Shown: positions 23,389 to 32,241, counted from the first letter of the stretch. The stretch is DNA of 64,000 nucleotides from Arthrobacter_E sp041360795 (GCF_041360795.1 NZ_JBFUPW010000001.1:1550001-1614000); one strand, 5' to 3'. The notes: generated by a model from the letters alone, not told the origin. Numbers and translations: made by a program.

Positions 23389-23421
23389 ACCAGGATAAAC
23401 AGGCTCCTGGCACCAGGATAA
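23389..23421. promoter_or_regulatory. Direct-repeat operator candidate between MmyB-like regulator and MFS gene
   Basis: ACCAGGATAA occurs at 23389-23398 and again at 23412-23421, a 23-bp period (about two helical turns). On the minus strand each copy reads TTATCCTGGT and could also supply a TATCCT -10 box for the regulator gene, consistent with autorepression. Confidence 0.6.
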
Positions 23422-23442
23422 GAAGCGGAGCAGAGTGGTCCC

Positions 23443-24879
23443 ATGACCACCGCACCAGCCGCCTCACCCGTGACCACGCTCCACCCGGTCCCACCGGCCG
23501 CCGTGCCGATCTGGCGCTATCTCGGCCTCGTTCTGGCACCCGGCGTCGGGTCCTACGCCTTCAACGCCGTCACCGTCTCCCTCTCGCAGCTGCACACGGA
23601 GTTCTCCGCGTCCGACGCCGGGCTGGAACTCGTCGTCGCCGGCTACGGGATCCCCTTCGCCACGCTGCTGATCCTGGGCGGGCGCCTCGGTGACCGTTAC
23701 GGCCGTCACCGCATGTTCACCGTCGGGATGGTGGTGTTCCTCGTGGCGGCCGTGGCCTGTTCGTTCGCGCCGAACCTCGGCGTGCTGATCGCCGCACGGA
23801 TCGCGCAAGGACTCGGCGCCGCGCTCTGCACCCCGCAGGTGCTCGCCACGATCCAGGCCACGAGCGACGGCGCGGCGCGCGTGCGTGCCATCTCCGCCTT
23901 CGGGGCGAGCGGCGGGATCGGTGCTGCACTCGGTCAGGTGGCCGGCGGGGCGCTGGCGAGCGTCACGTTCGGCCCGCTCTCCGGCTGGCGCGCCGTCTAC
24001 TGGCTCGCCGCGGCGATCGCGGCGACCGCCGTCGTGCTCGGCCGCTTCGCACCCCGCAGCACAGCCCACGAGGCCGTGGACATCGACGTCGCGGGCACCC
24101 TCCAGCTCGGCGGCGGAGTCCTGCTGCTGGCCGCCGGGCTGACGTTCGGGCCCTCACTCGGCTGGCCGTGGCCGGTGCCCGTCGCGCTCGTGATGGGCGC
24201 GGTCCTGCTGCTCGCACTGTGGCGGCATCAGAACCGGATCGAACAGTCCGGCCGCGTCCCTCTGCTGCCGCCCAGCATCCTGCGCCTGCCGGCCCTGCAG
24301 ACCGGGCTGCTCGCGGCAGGCCTCTTCTTCGCCGGGTATGGGGCGATCCTCTACGTCATCCCCCGCGCCCTGGAACACGGGCTCGGCCTGACGCCCCTGG
24401 ATGCGGGTCTCCTCCTGCTTCCCTTCGCCCTGATCTTCACGGCCGTGTCCCTCAGCCTGCCCAGGATCCAGCGGTGGCTCGGCGACCGCACGCTGTTCTG
24501 GGGCGTCACGCTCCAGGGGGCGGCGCTCGTCCTGATCGCCGCGACCGTGCTGCTGGCCTGGACCCCGACTCTTCCCCTGCTGCTGCAGCCGAGCCTGGTG
24601 CTCCTGGGTGCCGGGCAGTCGATGATCTTCTCCCCGCTCACCCAGGCGGTGGTGCGCGAGATCCCGGTGGAGGCGGCCGGTCTGTCCGGCGGCCTCTTCG
24701 GCACCGTGCAGCAACTGGCACTCTCCCTCGGTGTGATCCTGATCGGCGGGATCTGCACCGCGGCGGGTCTGACGGGCAAGGCCGAGTTCGCCGCAGGAAC
24801 GTTCCTGGACCTCGGAATCGCCCTGATCGTGGTGCTCCTGGCGCTCCGGCTGAACCGCCGTCGAACGGCTCATGAATAA
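23443..24879 (+). CDS. MFS multidrug transporter (DHA2-like, 14-helix type)
   Basis: 478-residue inner-membrane exporter. Motif A between helices 2 and 3 is LILGGRLGDRYGRHRMFT, and motif C-like glycines occur in ISAFGASGGIGAALGQVAGG. The repeated hydrophobic stretches fit the 14-helix DHA2 group, which uses proton motive force to expel drugs or dyes. The C-terminal half contains FSPLTQAVVREIPVEAAGLS, a common DHA2 segment. The gene is complete and divergent from a MmyB-type regulator, its likely controller. The substrate cannot be predicted. Confidence 0.93.
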   Translation: MTTAPAASPVTTLHPVPPAAVPIWRYLGLVLAPGVGSYAFNAVTVSLSQLHTEFSASDAGLELVVAGYGIPFATLLILGGRLGDRYGRHRMFTVGMVVFLVAAVACSFAPNLGVLIAARIAQGLGAALCTPQVLATIQATSDGAARVRAISAFGASGGIGAALGQVAGGALASVTFGPLSGWRAVYWLAAAIAATAVVLGRFAPRSTAHEAVDIDVAGTLQLGGGVLLLAAGLTFGPSLGWPWPVPVALVMGAVLLLALWRHQNRIEQSGRVPLLPPSILRLPALQTGLLAAGLFFAGYGAILYVIPRALEHGLGLTPLDAGLLLLPFALIFTAVSLSLPRIQRWLGDRTLFWGVTLQGAALVLIAATVLLAWTPTLPLLLQPSLVLLGAGQSMIFSPLTQAVVREIPVEAAGLSGGLFGTVQQLALSLGVILIGGICTAAGLTGKAEFAAGTFLDLGIALIVVLLALRLNRRRTAHE

Positions 24880-24915
24880 GCCGGTCGGGGGATGCCCCGG
24901 CTCTCCGGCCACGGT

Positions 24916-24921
24916 TACCAT
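24916..24921 (+). promoter_or_regulatory. -10 box, leaderless start of AhpD-like gene
   Basis: TACCAT is followed by exactly 6 nt and then the ATG at 24928, so transcription would begin at the start codon. This supports 24928 over the in-frame ATG at 24892. Confidence 0.5.
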
Positions 24922-24927
24922 GCAGAC

Positions 24928-25380
24928 ATGAACCGTCGAGTGAACATCAGCAAAGCCCATTCCGAGACCTTCAAAGCGCTGGGGAAGCTGAGCAAGGCCG
25001 CGACCGAGGCCGCTGCCGCCGCGGACATCAGCCCCCAGCTGTGCGAGCTCCTCAAGATCCGTGCCTCGCAGATCAACGGCTGTGCCTACTGCCTGCGGCT
25101 GCACACCAAGGACGCGGTCAAGCTGGGCGAGACGCAGGACCGCCTCGCAGTACTGCCGGCCTGGCGGGAGAGCGAGTACTTCACCGCCGTCGAACGCGCC
25201 GCGCTGGCCCTGACCGAAGCGATCACCGAGGTGTCCGATCACCAGGTCCCGGATGAGGTCTACGTGCCGGTGTCCCAGGTGCTCACTGAGGAGCAGATCT
25301 CCGCGGTGTCCTGGCTCGCCATCACGATCAACGCCTACAACCGCGTCGCCATCACGAGCCACTACACCGTCAAGCCCTGA
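24928..25380 (+). CDS. AhpD-like carboxymuconolactone decarboxylase-family protein
   Basis: 150-residue all-helical protein of the AhpD/CMD family. The redox-active CxxC with its following histidine is visible as NGCAYCLRLHTKDAVKLG, which is the peroxidase-type signature (CxxCxxxH) rather than the decarboxylase. Such proteins reduce peroxides or serve as adaptors for other thiol peroxidases. The start at 24928 is chosen for its -10 spacing, and the MPRLSGHGYHAD segment upstream lacks homology. It stands 44 bp ahead of proS, but both appear to have their own leaderless promoters. Confidence 0.9.
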   Translation: MNRRVNISKAHSETFKALGKLSKAATEAAAAADISPQLCELLKIRASQINGCAYCLRLHTKDAVKLGETQDRLAVLPAWRESEYFTAVERAALALTEAITEVSDHQVPDEVYVPVSQVLTEEQISAVSWLAITINAYNRVAITSHYTVKP

Positions 25381-25412
25381 GACGGTCAGGCACACAGCGG
25401 CGAATCGTCCGG

Positions 25413-25418
25413 TAGGGT
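25413..25418 (+). promoter_or_regulatory. -10 box, leaderless start of proS
   Basis: TAGGGT is followed by 6 nt (CGGGCC) and the ATG at 25425. No Shine-Dalgarno sequence is present in front of this ATG, in keeping with a leaderless mRNA. Confidence 0.5.
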
Positions 25419-25424
25419 CGGGCC

Positions 25425-26846
25425 ATGGTGAAAGCACACGCTTCCGTCCTCGCCGATCAAGCCGAGGACTTCCCCCGCTGGTACCAGGACGTCCTGGACA
25501 AGGCACAGCTGGCCGACAACGGCCCGGTGCGCGGAACCATGGTCATCCGCCCTTACGCCTACGGCATCTGGGAGCGGATGCAGGCGGCGGTCGACGGCCG
25601 CATCAAAGCCGAAGGCGCTGAGAACGTCTACCTTCCCCTGTTCATCCCGCAGTCCTATCTGGAGCGGGAGGCCGAACATGTGGACGGCTTCAGCCCGGAG
25701 CTCGCCGTGGTCACCCATGCCGGCGGCAAGGAGCTCAGCGAGCCGGTGGTCGTGCGGCCCACCAGCGAGACGATCTTCGGCGAACTGATGGCCAAGTGGG
25801 TCCAGTCCTACCGCGATCTGCCGCTCCTGCTGAACCAATGGGCCAACGTCGTGCGCTGGGAGATGCGTCCCCGGACCTTCCTGCGGACGAGCGAATTCCT
25901 GTGGCAGGAGGGGCACACCGCCCATGCGACGCGGGACGAAGCCGCCGCCTACGCGCGCCGCATCCACCTCCGGGTGTACCGCTCGTTCCTCGAGGACGTC
26001 CTGGCCATTCCCGTCCTGGTGGGTGACAAGTCCCCGGCGGAGCGGTTCGCGGGCGCCGTCAACACCATGACTTGCGAGGCCATGATGGTCGACGGCAAAG
26101 CGCTCCAGATGGCCACGAGCCACGAACTCGGGCAGAACTTCGCCAAGGCCTTCGGCATCGGCTTCACGGACGCGGACGGCGCCGTGCAGGACTGCTGGAC
26201 CACGTCCTGGGGGTCGAGCACCCGGATGCTCGGCGGGCTGATCATGTCCCACGGCGACAACACGGGTCTGCGTCTCCCTCCCGCGATCGCCCCGGTCCAA
26301 CTGGTGATCGTCCCCGTGCGCGACGACGGCCGCGTCCTCGCCGCCGCGGCCCGCCTTCGCGAGGACCTGGAGCAGGCCGGCGTGCGGGTGAAGATCGACG
26401 AACGGCTCACGACCGGCTTCGGACGCCGCGTGACGGAGTGGGAACTCAAGGGTGTCCCGCTCCGGATCGAGCTCGGTCCCCGCGACCTGGACCAGGGGGT
26501 CGCGACGCTCGTCCGCCGGGACACCGGGACCAAGGAACCGGTGTCGCTCAGCGAGACCTCCGCGCTGATCCCCGGCCTGCTGACGGAGATCCAGGACGCG
26601 ATGTTCCAGGAGGCAAAGCGGCGGCTGACGGACCGGACCCTCGAGACGGCCGATCCCGCCGAGGCGCAGGAGGCCGCCCAGACGGGATTCGCGCGGATCC
26701 GCTGGGACCTGCTCGGCGAGTCCGGCGGGAGGACCCTCAACGCCTCGGCCATCACGGTGCGCTGCCTGCAGACCGAGGACGGCGGTCTCCCGGCCCCGGA
26801 CGCGAGCCCCGAGGAGCTGTTCGCGGTGGTGGGCAGGAGCTACTGA
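25425..26846 (+). CDS. proS: Prolyl-tRNA synthetase, archaeal/eukaryotic short type
   Basis: 473-residue class II synthetase that charges tRNA-Pro. It is the short archaeal-type enzyme, without the inserted editing (INS) domain of the ~570-residue bacterial type. Motif 1 region: VRGTMVIRPYAYGIWERMQ. Motif 2: VVRWEMRPRTFLRTSEFLWQ. The motif 3 region is TSWGSSTRMLGGLIMSHGD. The anticodon domain follows (PVQLVIVPVRDDG), and the C-terminal zinc-like domain typical of archaeal ProRS is present but degenerate around VRCLQTEDGG. It ends with a very strong terminator. Confidence 0.97.
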   Translation: MVKAHASVLADQAEDFPRWYQDVLDKAQLADNGPVRGTMVIRPYAYGIWERMQAAVDGRIKAEGAENVYLPLFIPQSYLEREAEHVDGFSPELAVVTHAGGKELSEPVVVRPTSETIFGELMAKWVQSYRDLPLLLNQWANVVRWEMRPRTFLRTSEFLWQEGHTAHATRDEAAAYARRIHLRVYRSFLEDVLAIPVLVGDKSPAERFAGAVNTMTCEAMMVDGKALQMATSHELGQNFAKAFGIGFTDADGAVQDCWTTSWGSSTRMLGGLIMSHGDNTGLRLPPAIAPVQLVIVPVRDDGRVLAAAARLREDLEQAGVRVKIDERLTTGFGRRVTEWELKGVPLRIELGPRDLDQGVATLVRRDTGTKEPVSLSETSALIPGLLTEIQDAMFQEAKRRLTDRTLETADPAEAQEAAQTGFARIRWDLLGESGGRTLNASAITVRCLQTEDGGLPAPDASPEELFAVVGRSY

Positions 26847-26872
26847 CGCGGCCCGGGGGCTCACTCACACGA

Positions 26873-26914
26873 ACGACGGCGGCGGCCGGGATTTCTCCCG
26901 GCCGCCGCCGTCGT
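26873..26914 (+). terminator. Strong terminator of proS
   Basis: A 19-bp perfect stem, left arm 26873-26891 (ACGACGGCGGCGGCCGGGA), with a TTTC loop and right arm 26896-26914. It lies in the 132 bp between the convergent proS and sufT genes and probably works in both directions. Confidence 0.85.
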
Positions 26915-26978
26915 CGTTCAACTGTGCTCGGCCAGTTGAGCTCGGCCACTCGAGCTGTGCTCAGCCGTGCACGCTGGA

Positions 26979-27311
26979 TCAGATGTTGAAGCCGAGGGCC
27001 CGCATCTGGTCCTTGCCGTCATCGGTGATCCGCTCGGGACCCCACGGCGGCATCCACACCCAGTTGAGGCGCCAGTCGTCGACGACACCGTCCAAGGCCT
27101 TGCCGACCTGCTCCTCGAGCACGTCGGTGAGCGGGCATGCCGCGGTGGTCAGCGTCATGTCGATCAGGAGCGCGCCGTCCTCGTCGGAGTACTTGAGCCC
27201 GTAGAGCAGGCCCAGATCCACGACGTTGACGCCGAGCTCGGGGTCGATGACGTCCTTGAGCGCCTCTTCGACGTCCTCAAGACTTGTCCTGGCCGCATTC
27301 ACTTCAGTCAT
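26979..27311 (-). CDS. sufT: SufT-type iron-sulfur assembly factor (DUF59)
   Basis: 110-residue MIP18/DUF59 protein. It contains VIDPELGVNVVDLGLLYGL and MTLTTAACPLTDVLEEQV, whose cysteine is the conserved residue of the family. SufT helps mature Fe-S proteins; in mycobacteria and staphylococci it is needed when cluster demand is high. It is the last gene of the suf cluster, 34 bp after sufC, and is presumably transcribed from the sufR promoter. It is cytoplasmic. Confidence 0.93.
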   Translation of the reverse strand: MTEVNAARTSLEDVEEALKDVIDPELGVNVVDLGLLYGLKYSDEDGALLIDMTLTTAACPLTDVLEEQVGKALDGVVDDWRLNWVWMPPWGPERITDDGKDQMRALGFNI

Positions 27312-27345
27312 CTTCTGTCCCCTCCCGGGTTGTCAGGCGAGTGGC

Positions 27346-28128
27346 TCAGACCGCTGCCGGCTCGGCTGCCGTGCCGGCGCCGGCCACGTAGCGGTCGTAG
27401 CCCTCGTCCTCGAGGCGGTCGGCCAGCTCCGGGCCACCCTGCTCGACGACCTTGCCGTCGACGAACACGTGGACGAAGTCGGGCTTGATGTAGCGCAGGA
27501 TGCGCGTGTAGTGGGTGATGAGCAGGGTGCCCATCTCGCCACCGGCGTGAGCGCGGTTGACGCCCTCGGAGACGACCTTCAGGGCGTCGACGTCCAGGCC
27601 GGAGTCGGTCTCGTCGAGGATGGCGAACTTCGGCTTGAAGAGCTCGAGCTGGAGGATCTCCACGCGCTTCTTCTCACCGCCGGAGAAGCCTTCGTTGACG
27701 TTGCGCTGGGCGAAGTCGGCGTCGATGCGCAGCTGCTCCATGGCGGCCTTGACGTCCTTGGTCCAGGTGCGCAGCGAGGGGGCTTCGCCATCGATGGCGG
27801 TCTTGGCGGTGCGGAGGAAGTTGGTCATGGTGACGCCGGGGACCTCGACCGGGTACTGCATGGCGAGGAAGAGGCCGGCGCGGGCGCGCTCGTCCACGCT
27901 CATCTCCAGGACGTCCTCACCGTCCAGGGTGATGGTGCCGCTGGTCACGGTGTAGCGCGGGTGACCGGCGATCGTGGAGGCCAGGGTGGACTTGCCGGAG
28001 CCGTTGGGGCCCATGATGGCGTGGGTCTCGCCGGTCTTGATGACCAGGGAGACGCCCTTGAGGATTTCCTTCTCGCCCTGCTCGGTCTCGATGCTGACGT
28101 GCAGGTCCTTGATTTCAAGAGTAGACAT
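27346..28128 (-). CDS. sufC: SufC, ATPase of the SufBCD Fe-S scaffold
   Basis: ABC-type ATPase of 260 residues that drives Fe-S cluster assembly on SufB-SufD rather than transport. Walker A is MGPNGSGKSTLA, the signature is GFSGGEKKRVEI, and Walker B is FAILDETDSGLDVDALK, with the serine/glycine spacing characteristic of SufC. It follows the Rieske-type gene by 42 bp in the suf operon. The C-terminal tail (ATAEPAAV-like) is slightly extended relative to E. coli SufC. Confidence 0.97.
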   Translation of the reverse strand: MSTLEIKDLHVSIETEQGEKEILKGVSLVIKTGETHAIMGPNGSGKSTLASTIAGHPRYTVTSGTITLDGEDVLEMSVDERARAGLFLAMQYPVEVPGVTMTNFLRTAKTAIDGEAPSLRTWTKDVKAAMEQLRIDADFAQRNVNEGFSGGEKKRVEILQLELFKPKFAILDETDSGLDVDALKVVSEGVNRAHAGGEMGTLLITHYTRILRYIKPDFVHVFVDGKVVEQGGPELADRLEDEGYDRYVAGAGTAAEPAAV

Positions 28129-28170
28129 GCTGTTCTTTCTTGTCCTAAGTCTGTTTGGTGCGGCCGGGGC

Positions 28171-28521
28171 TCAGAAGACCCGGGCGCCGTTCACAACGTT
28201 GCTGGTGTCGACGTACACGTCGTCGCCGTGGATCTCCACGGCGAAGACGGGAACGGGATCATAGGCGGGCAGCTGGAGCGGCTGGCCGGACCGCAGGTCG
28301 AACTGGGAACCGTGCCCCCAGCACTCGATCGCGCAGCCCTCGACGTCACCCTCCGAGAGGGAGACGTCCGCGTGCGAGCAGGTGTCACCGATGGCGTGGA
28401 TCTCCCCCATGGAGTCCTTCACCACGGCGACGGGGTATCCCTCGAGGAGAACCCTGAGGGCCTGCTTGGGCGAGATCTCGGTGCTCTTGCACACCAAGGT
28501 GCCCTGGGGCGTTTCCGGCAC
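28171..28521 (-). CDS. Rieske [2Fe-2S] ferredoxin within the suf operon
   Basis: 116-residue soluble Rieske protein. The cluster ligands are complete: CSH near residue 48 and CWGH about 18 residues later. It resembles the small ferredoxin components of non-heme oxygenases (NirD/CarAc-like). Its place between sufD and sufC is a feature of actinobacterial suf operons. An electron-transfer role in cluster assembly is inferred from position only. Spacing to sufD is 11 bp and to sufC 42 bp, consistent with a single transcript. Confidence 0.92.
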   Translation of the reverse strand: MPETPQGTLVCKSTEISPKQALRVLLEGYPVAVVKDSMGEIHAIGDTCSHADVSLSEGDVEGCAIECWGHGSQFDLRSGQPLQLPAYDPVPVFAVEIHGDDVYVDTSNVVNGARVF

Positions 28522-28532
28522 GTCCGCTCCTT

Positions 28533-29771
28533 CTAGTTCTCGCCTGCGGTCAGTTCGCGTTCCACGGCCTCGGTGAGACGTTCCTCGAGGGCCGGGACCT
28601 TGATCTTCTGGATGATCTCGTTCAGGAAGCCGCGGACCACCAGACGGCGGGCCACATCCTCCGGGATGCCACGGGCCATGAGGTAGAACAGGTGCTCGTC
28701 ATCGAAACGGCCGGTCGAGGACGCGTGACCGGCGCCGGCGATCAGGCCGGTCTCGATCTCCAGGTTCGGCACGGAGTCAGCACGGCAGCCGTCGGTCAGG
28801 ACCAGGTTCTGGTTCTTCTCGTACGAGTCGGTGCCGACGGCCTGCTTCTGGATGAGGCAGTCGCCCACCCACACGGTGTGAGCGCCCTTGCCCTGCAGCG
28901 CGCCCTTGTACAGGACGTTGGAGGTGCAGTTCGGCACGTTGTGATCCACGAACGAACGGTGCTCCAGGTGCTGGCCGGCGTCGGCAAAGTAGAGCCCCAG
29001 GAGCTCGGCCTCGGCCTGTTCGCCGGAGAAGCGCACATTGGAGTTCAGGCGGACGATCTTGCCGCCCAGCGTCACGGCGATGTGCTTGTACACGCCTTCC
29101 TTGGCCACGACGGCGTCATGCTGGGCCAGGTGGATGGCGTCATCCTCCCAGAGCTGCACGGAGACGACGGTGAGCTCGGCGGCCTCGCCGACGAAGATCT
29201 CGACGTTGCCGTTGTGGTTGGCGGAACCGTCGTGCTCGAGGATGACGACCGACTTGGAGTTGGCGCCCGCCTCGAGGACGAGGTGGCTGTTGGAGCGCTT
29301 GCCGGCGCCCTGGCCGGACAGCAGGACCCGCACGGGCTCCGAGGGCTGCGCGCCTTCGGGCACGACGACGTGCAGCGCCTCGGGCGCGTTGGCGGACGCC
29401 ACGGCGGCGGCACGGTCGGCCGGCACCAGCGCGGTGGCGCGGGGTGCCTGACCGATGGCCAGCGGAGCGGACACGTAGCCTTCTGGAGCCTCGACGGAGA
29501 CCGTCGTGGCGCCGTCGTCGTTCGCGCCGTCCTGCAGCAGCGGCTGGAGCTCGCGCACCGGGGTGAAGCGCCACTCCTCCTCACGGCCGTCCGGCAGGGC
29601 GAAATCGGCCACGTTGTGGCTGGTCAGACGCTCGGCGCGGGAGGACATGACGGTGGTGCCGTCATTGTGCTTGTGGTCGACCTTGCTGGAGACCAGCTGC
29701 TCGCCCTCTTCGGTGAAACCGGCGATCGACGGGGCGCCGATGCGGGCCTTCTCAGTTGCTTCGGCAGTCAT
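28533..29771 (-). CDS. sufD: SufD, Fe-S cluster scaffold component
   Basis: 412-residue beta-helix protein that pairs with SufB and SufC to build Fe-S clusters. Typical segments are HSRAERLTSHN-like near residue 45, DGREEEWRFTPVRELQPLL and, near the C-terminus, SSTGRFDDEHLFYLMARGIP followed by RRLVVRGFLNEII, with the conserved histidine in GAGHASSTG. Its ATG overlaps the sufB stop by one base (TAATG), a sign of translational coupling. It has the usual length. Confidence 0.97.
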   Translation of the reverse strand: MTAEATEKARIGAPSIAGFTEEGEQLVSSKVDHKHNDGTTVMSSRAERLTSHNVADFALPDGREEEWRFTPVRELQPLLQDGANDDGATTVSVEAPEGYVSAPLAIGQAPRATALVPADRAAAVASANAPEALHVVVPEGAQPSEPVRVLLSGQGAGKRSNSHLVLEAGANSKSVVILEHDGSANHNGNVEIFVGEAAELTVVSVQLWEDDAIHLAQHDAVVAKEGVYKHIAVTLGGKIVRLNSNVRFSGEQAEAELLGLYFADAGQHLEHRSFVDHNVPNCTSNVLYKGALQGKGAHTVWVGDCLIQKQAVGTDSYEKNQNLVLTDGCRADSVPNLEIETGLIAGAGHASSTGRFDDEHLFYLMARGIPEDVARRLVVRGFLNEIIQKIKVPALEERLTEAVERELTAGEN

Positions 29772-31234
29772 TAACCGACGGATCCTTCCATCTGGAGTTC
29801 GATGAGGCGGTTGAGCTCGAGCGCGTACTCCATGGGGAGCTCGCGGGCGATCGGCTCGATGAAGCCGCGCACGATCATGGCCATGGCCTCGTCCTCGGGC
29901 ATGCCGCGGGACATCAGGTAGAACAGCTGCTCCTCGGAGACACGGGAGACCGTGGCCTCGTGACCCAGCAGCACGTCGTCCTCGCGGATGTCGATGTACG
30001 GGTAGGTGTCCGAACGGGAGATGGTGTCCACCAGCAGCGCGTCACAGCGGACGGTGTTGGCGGAGTGCTTCGCGCCTTCGCGGACCTGGACCAGGCCACG
30101 GTACGCGGCACGGCCGCCGTTGCGGGCCACCGACTTGGAGATGATGGAGCTCTTGGTGTTCGGAGCGATGTGCACCATCTTGGAGCCGGTGTCCTGGTGC
30201 TGGCCCTCGCCGGCGAAGGCGATGGACAGGGTCTCACCCTTGGCGTGCTCGCCCACGAGGTAGACGGCCGGGTACTTCATGGTGACCTTGGAGCCGATGT
30301 TGCCATCGATCCACTCCATGGTGGCGCCCTCTTCGCAGATCGCGCGCTTGGTCACCAGGTTGTACACGTTGTTGGACCAGTTCTGGATGGTGGTGTAGCG
30401 GACGCGGGCGCCCTTCTTGACCACGATCTCGACCACGGCTGAGTGCAGCGAGTCCGAGCTGTAGATCGGGGCGGTGCAGCCCTCGATGTAGTGCACGTAG
30501 GAGTCCTCGTCGGCGATGATGAGGGTGCGCTCGAACTGGCCCATGTTCTCCGTGTTGATGCGGAAGTAGGCCTGCAGCGGGATCTCCACGTGGACGCCCT
30601 TGGGGACGTAGACGAAGGAACCGCCGGACCACACGGCCGTGTTCAGGGAGGCGAACTTGTTGTCGCCCACCGGGATCACGGTGCCGAAGTACTCCTGGAA
30701 GATCTCCGGGTGTTCCTTCAGCGCGGTGTCGGTGTCGAGGAAGATGACGCCCTGCTGCTCCAGGTCCTCACGGATCTGGTGGTAGACGACCTCGGACTCG
30801 TACTGAGCCGCGACGCCGGCCACGAGGCGGCTGCGCTCCGCTTCCGGGATGCCGAGCTTCTCGTAGGTGGTCCGGATGTCCTCGGGAAGCTCTTCCCAGG
30901 AACCGGCCTGCTTCTCCGTGGAGCGCACGAAGTACTTGATGTTGTCGAAGTCGATGCCGGAGAGGTCCGCGCCCCAGGCGGGCATCGGCTTCCGGTCGAA
31001 GTACTTGAGGCCCTTCAGACGCAGGTCAAGCATCCACTCGGGTTCGCTCTTCTTGGTGGAGATGTCCCGGACGACGTCCTCGTTCAGGCCGCGGCGCGCG
31101 TTGGCGCCGGCGTCGTCCTTGTCTGCCCAGCCGTACTCGTAGTTGCCGATACCGTGGAGCTCCGGGTTCTTTTCCAGAATCTCGGAGATCACCGTACCCT
31201 CAGCCACTGGCTTTTCTGCTAGTTGGTCCGTCAT
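29771..31234 (-). CDS. sufB: SufB, Fe-S cluster scaffold core
   Basis: 487-residue core subunit on which nascent clusters form. The conserved stretches GNYEYGWADKDDAGANARRG, GVHVEIPLQAYFRINTENMG and GCTAPIYSSDSLHSAVVEI (with the active cysteine) are present. The C-terminal TVSRVSEEQLFYLMSRGMPE matches that of SufD. The start is the ATG at 31234, which overlaps the sufR stop by one base (TGATG); a GTG one codon earlier exists but is less likely. It is the first structural gene of the operon. Confidence 0.97.
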   Translation of the reverse strand: MTDQLAEKPVAEGTVISEILEKNPELHGIGNYEYGWADKDDAGANARRGLNEDVVRDISTKKSEPEWMLDLRLKGLKYFDRKPMPAWGADLSGIDFDNIKYFVRSTEKQAGSWEELPEDIRTTYEKLGIPEAERSRLVAGVAAQYESEVVYHQIREDLEQQGVIFLDTDTALKEHPEIFQEYFGTVIPVGDNKFASLNTAVWSGGSFVYVPKGVHVEIPLQAYFRINTENMGQFERTLIIADEDSYVHYIEGCTAPIYSSDSLHSAVVEIVVKKGARVRYTTIQNWSNNVYNLVTKRAICEEGATMEWIDGNIGSKVTMKYPAVYLVGEHAKGETLSIAFAGEGQHQDTGSKMVHIAPNTKSSIISKSVARNGGRAAYRGLVQVREGAKHSANTVRCDALLVDTISRSDTYPYIDIREDDVLLGHEATVSRVSEEQLFYLMSRGMPEDEAMAMIVRGFIEPIARELPMEYALELNRLIELQMEGSVG

Positions 31235-32055
31235 CACGGCCTTTCTTGCTGGTGGTTGCGTCCGGTAGGAATGTGCGTGGTGCAGACGTGGCCGCCGTTG
31301 GCCAGCGTGGAAAGACGACGGACGTCCACACCGAGAAGCCGTTCGAACACCTCGGTCTCCTTGTCACAGAAGACCGGGAACTCGGCGGCCAGGTTCTGGA
31401 TGGGGCAATGCCCCTGGCACAGCTGGATGGCTGTGAGCTGCGGCGGCAAGGGCTTCTTGCTCACCGGATGGATGCGCAGGACATTGGCATTGGCGACGAA
31501 GCCGTCGCGGTTGAGCGCCTCGACGAGGGCCATGGCGCGGGCCTCGACGTCGGGCCCCGCGGCGTTCACCTCGTCGGCGTAGCGCTCCGCCATACCGGCG
31601 AAACGGCGCTCGGCGAACGCCTCGACGGCCTGCTCGCCGCCAAGCGCCGCGAGTTCGTGCAGCGCCTTGCTCGCGATGTCCAGGTAGTCATCGCCCCAGT
31701 GCTGCTGGCCCTGGGAACTGATGACGTAGCGCCGCGCCGGGCGGCCCGCCCCTGCGCCGGCCTTGACCATGCGCTTGACCTCGATCACGCCTCCGCGTTC
31801 GAGCTGGTCCAGGTGTCGGCGGACGGCGGCGGGCGTGTAACCGAGGAGCTTGCCGAGTTCCGCGGCGCTGATGGGACCGTGCTCGAGCACGGCGGCCCGG
31901 ACCTTGTCCCGCGTGCGGTCCTCGGATTCCACCAGAGAGCCTCGCGAGACCGCACGGGACGAACTTGCACGAGGTGCAGGCGCGACCGAGCCCGGAGCGC
32001 CCTGCTGGGCCCCCGGATTCAGGCTGTCGACCGGCCTGTTCGTGGAGGTGTCCAT
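31234..32055 (-). CDS. sufR: SufR, iron-sulfur-sensing repressor of the suf operon
   Basis: 273-residue ArsR/DeoR-like winged-helix regulator. The HTH is ISAAELGKLLGYTPAAVRRH followed by LDQLERGGVIEVKR. The C-terminal part carries the cysteines that ligate the Fe-S cluster: QLCQGHCPIQN, then PVFCDKE and, further on, GGHVCTTH. In cyanobacteria and mycobacteria holo-SufR represses suf, and loss of the cluster relieves it. Translation starts at the ATG at 32055, and the gene ends by overlapping sufB, so the repressor is first in the operon it controls. The N-terminal ~40 residues are low-complexity. Confidence 0.95.
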   Translation of the reverse strand: MDTSTNRPVDSLNPGAQQGAPGSVAPAPRASSSRAVSRGSLVESEDRTRDKVRAAVLEHGPISAAELGKLLGYTPAAVRRHLDQLERGGVIEVKRMVKAGAGAGRPARRYVISSQGQQHWGDDYLDIASKALHELAALGGEQAVEAFAERRFAGMAERYADEVNAAGPDVEARAMALVEALNRDGFVANANVLRIHPVSKKPLPPQLTAIQLCQGHCPIQNLAAEFPVFCDKETEVFERLLGVDVRRLSTLANGGHVCTTHIPTGRNHQQERP

Positions 32056-32241
32056 GGAATACACAACACAATCATCACTAAATAACTTCCCGCCTTCCAC
32101 TAAGGCTAGGCTGACCTGTCGATTGTGACCAGAGACCACCATCACATCGTTCGCCGGAGCCGGATCAGCGGGCGTACCGGCCCGCGGCGGGACGACGGGA
32201 ACGCCGCCTTCCGGTCCGCTCCAGGCACCTTCTACCTCGCG

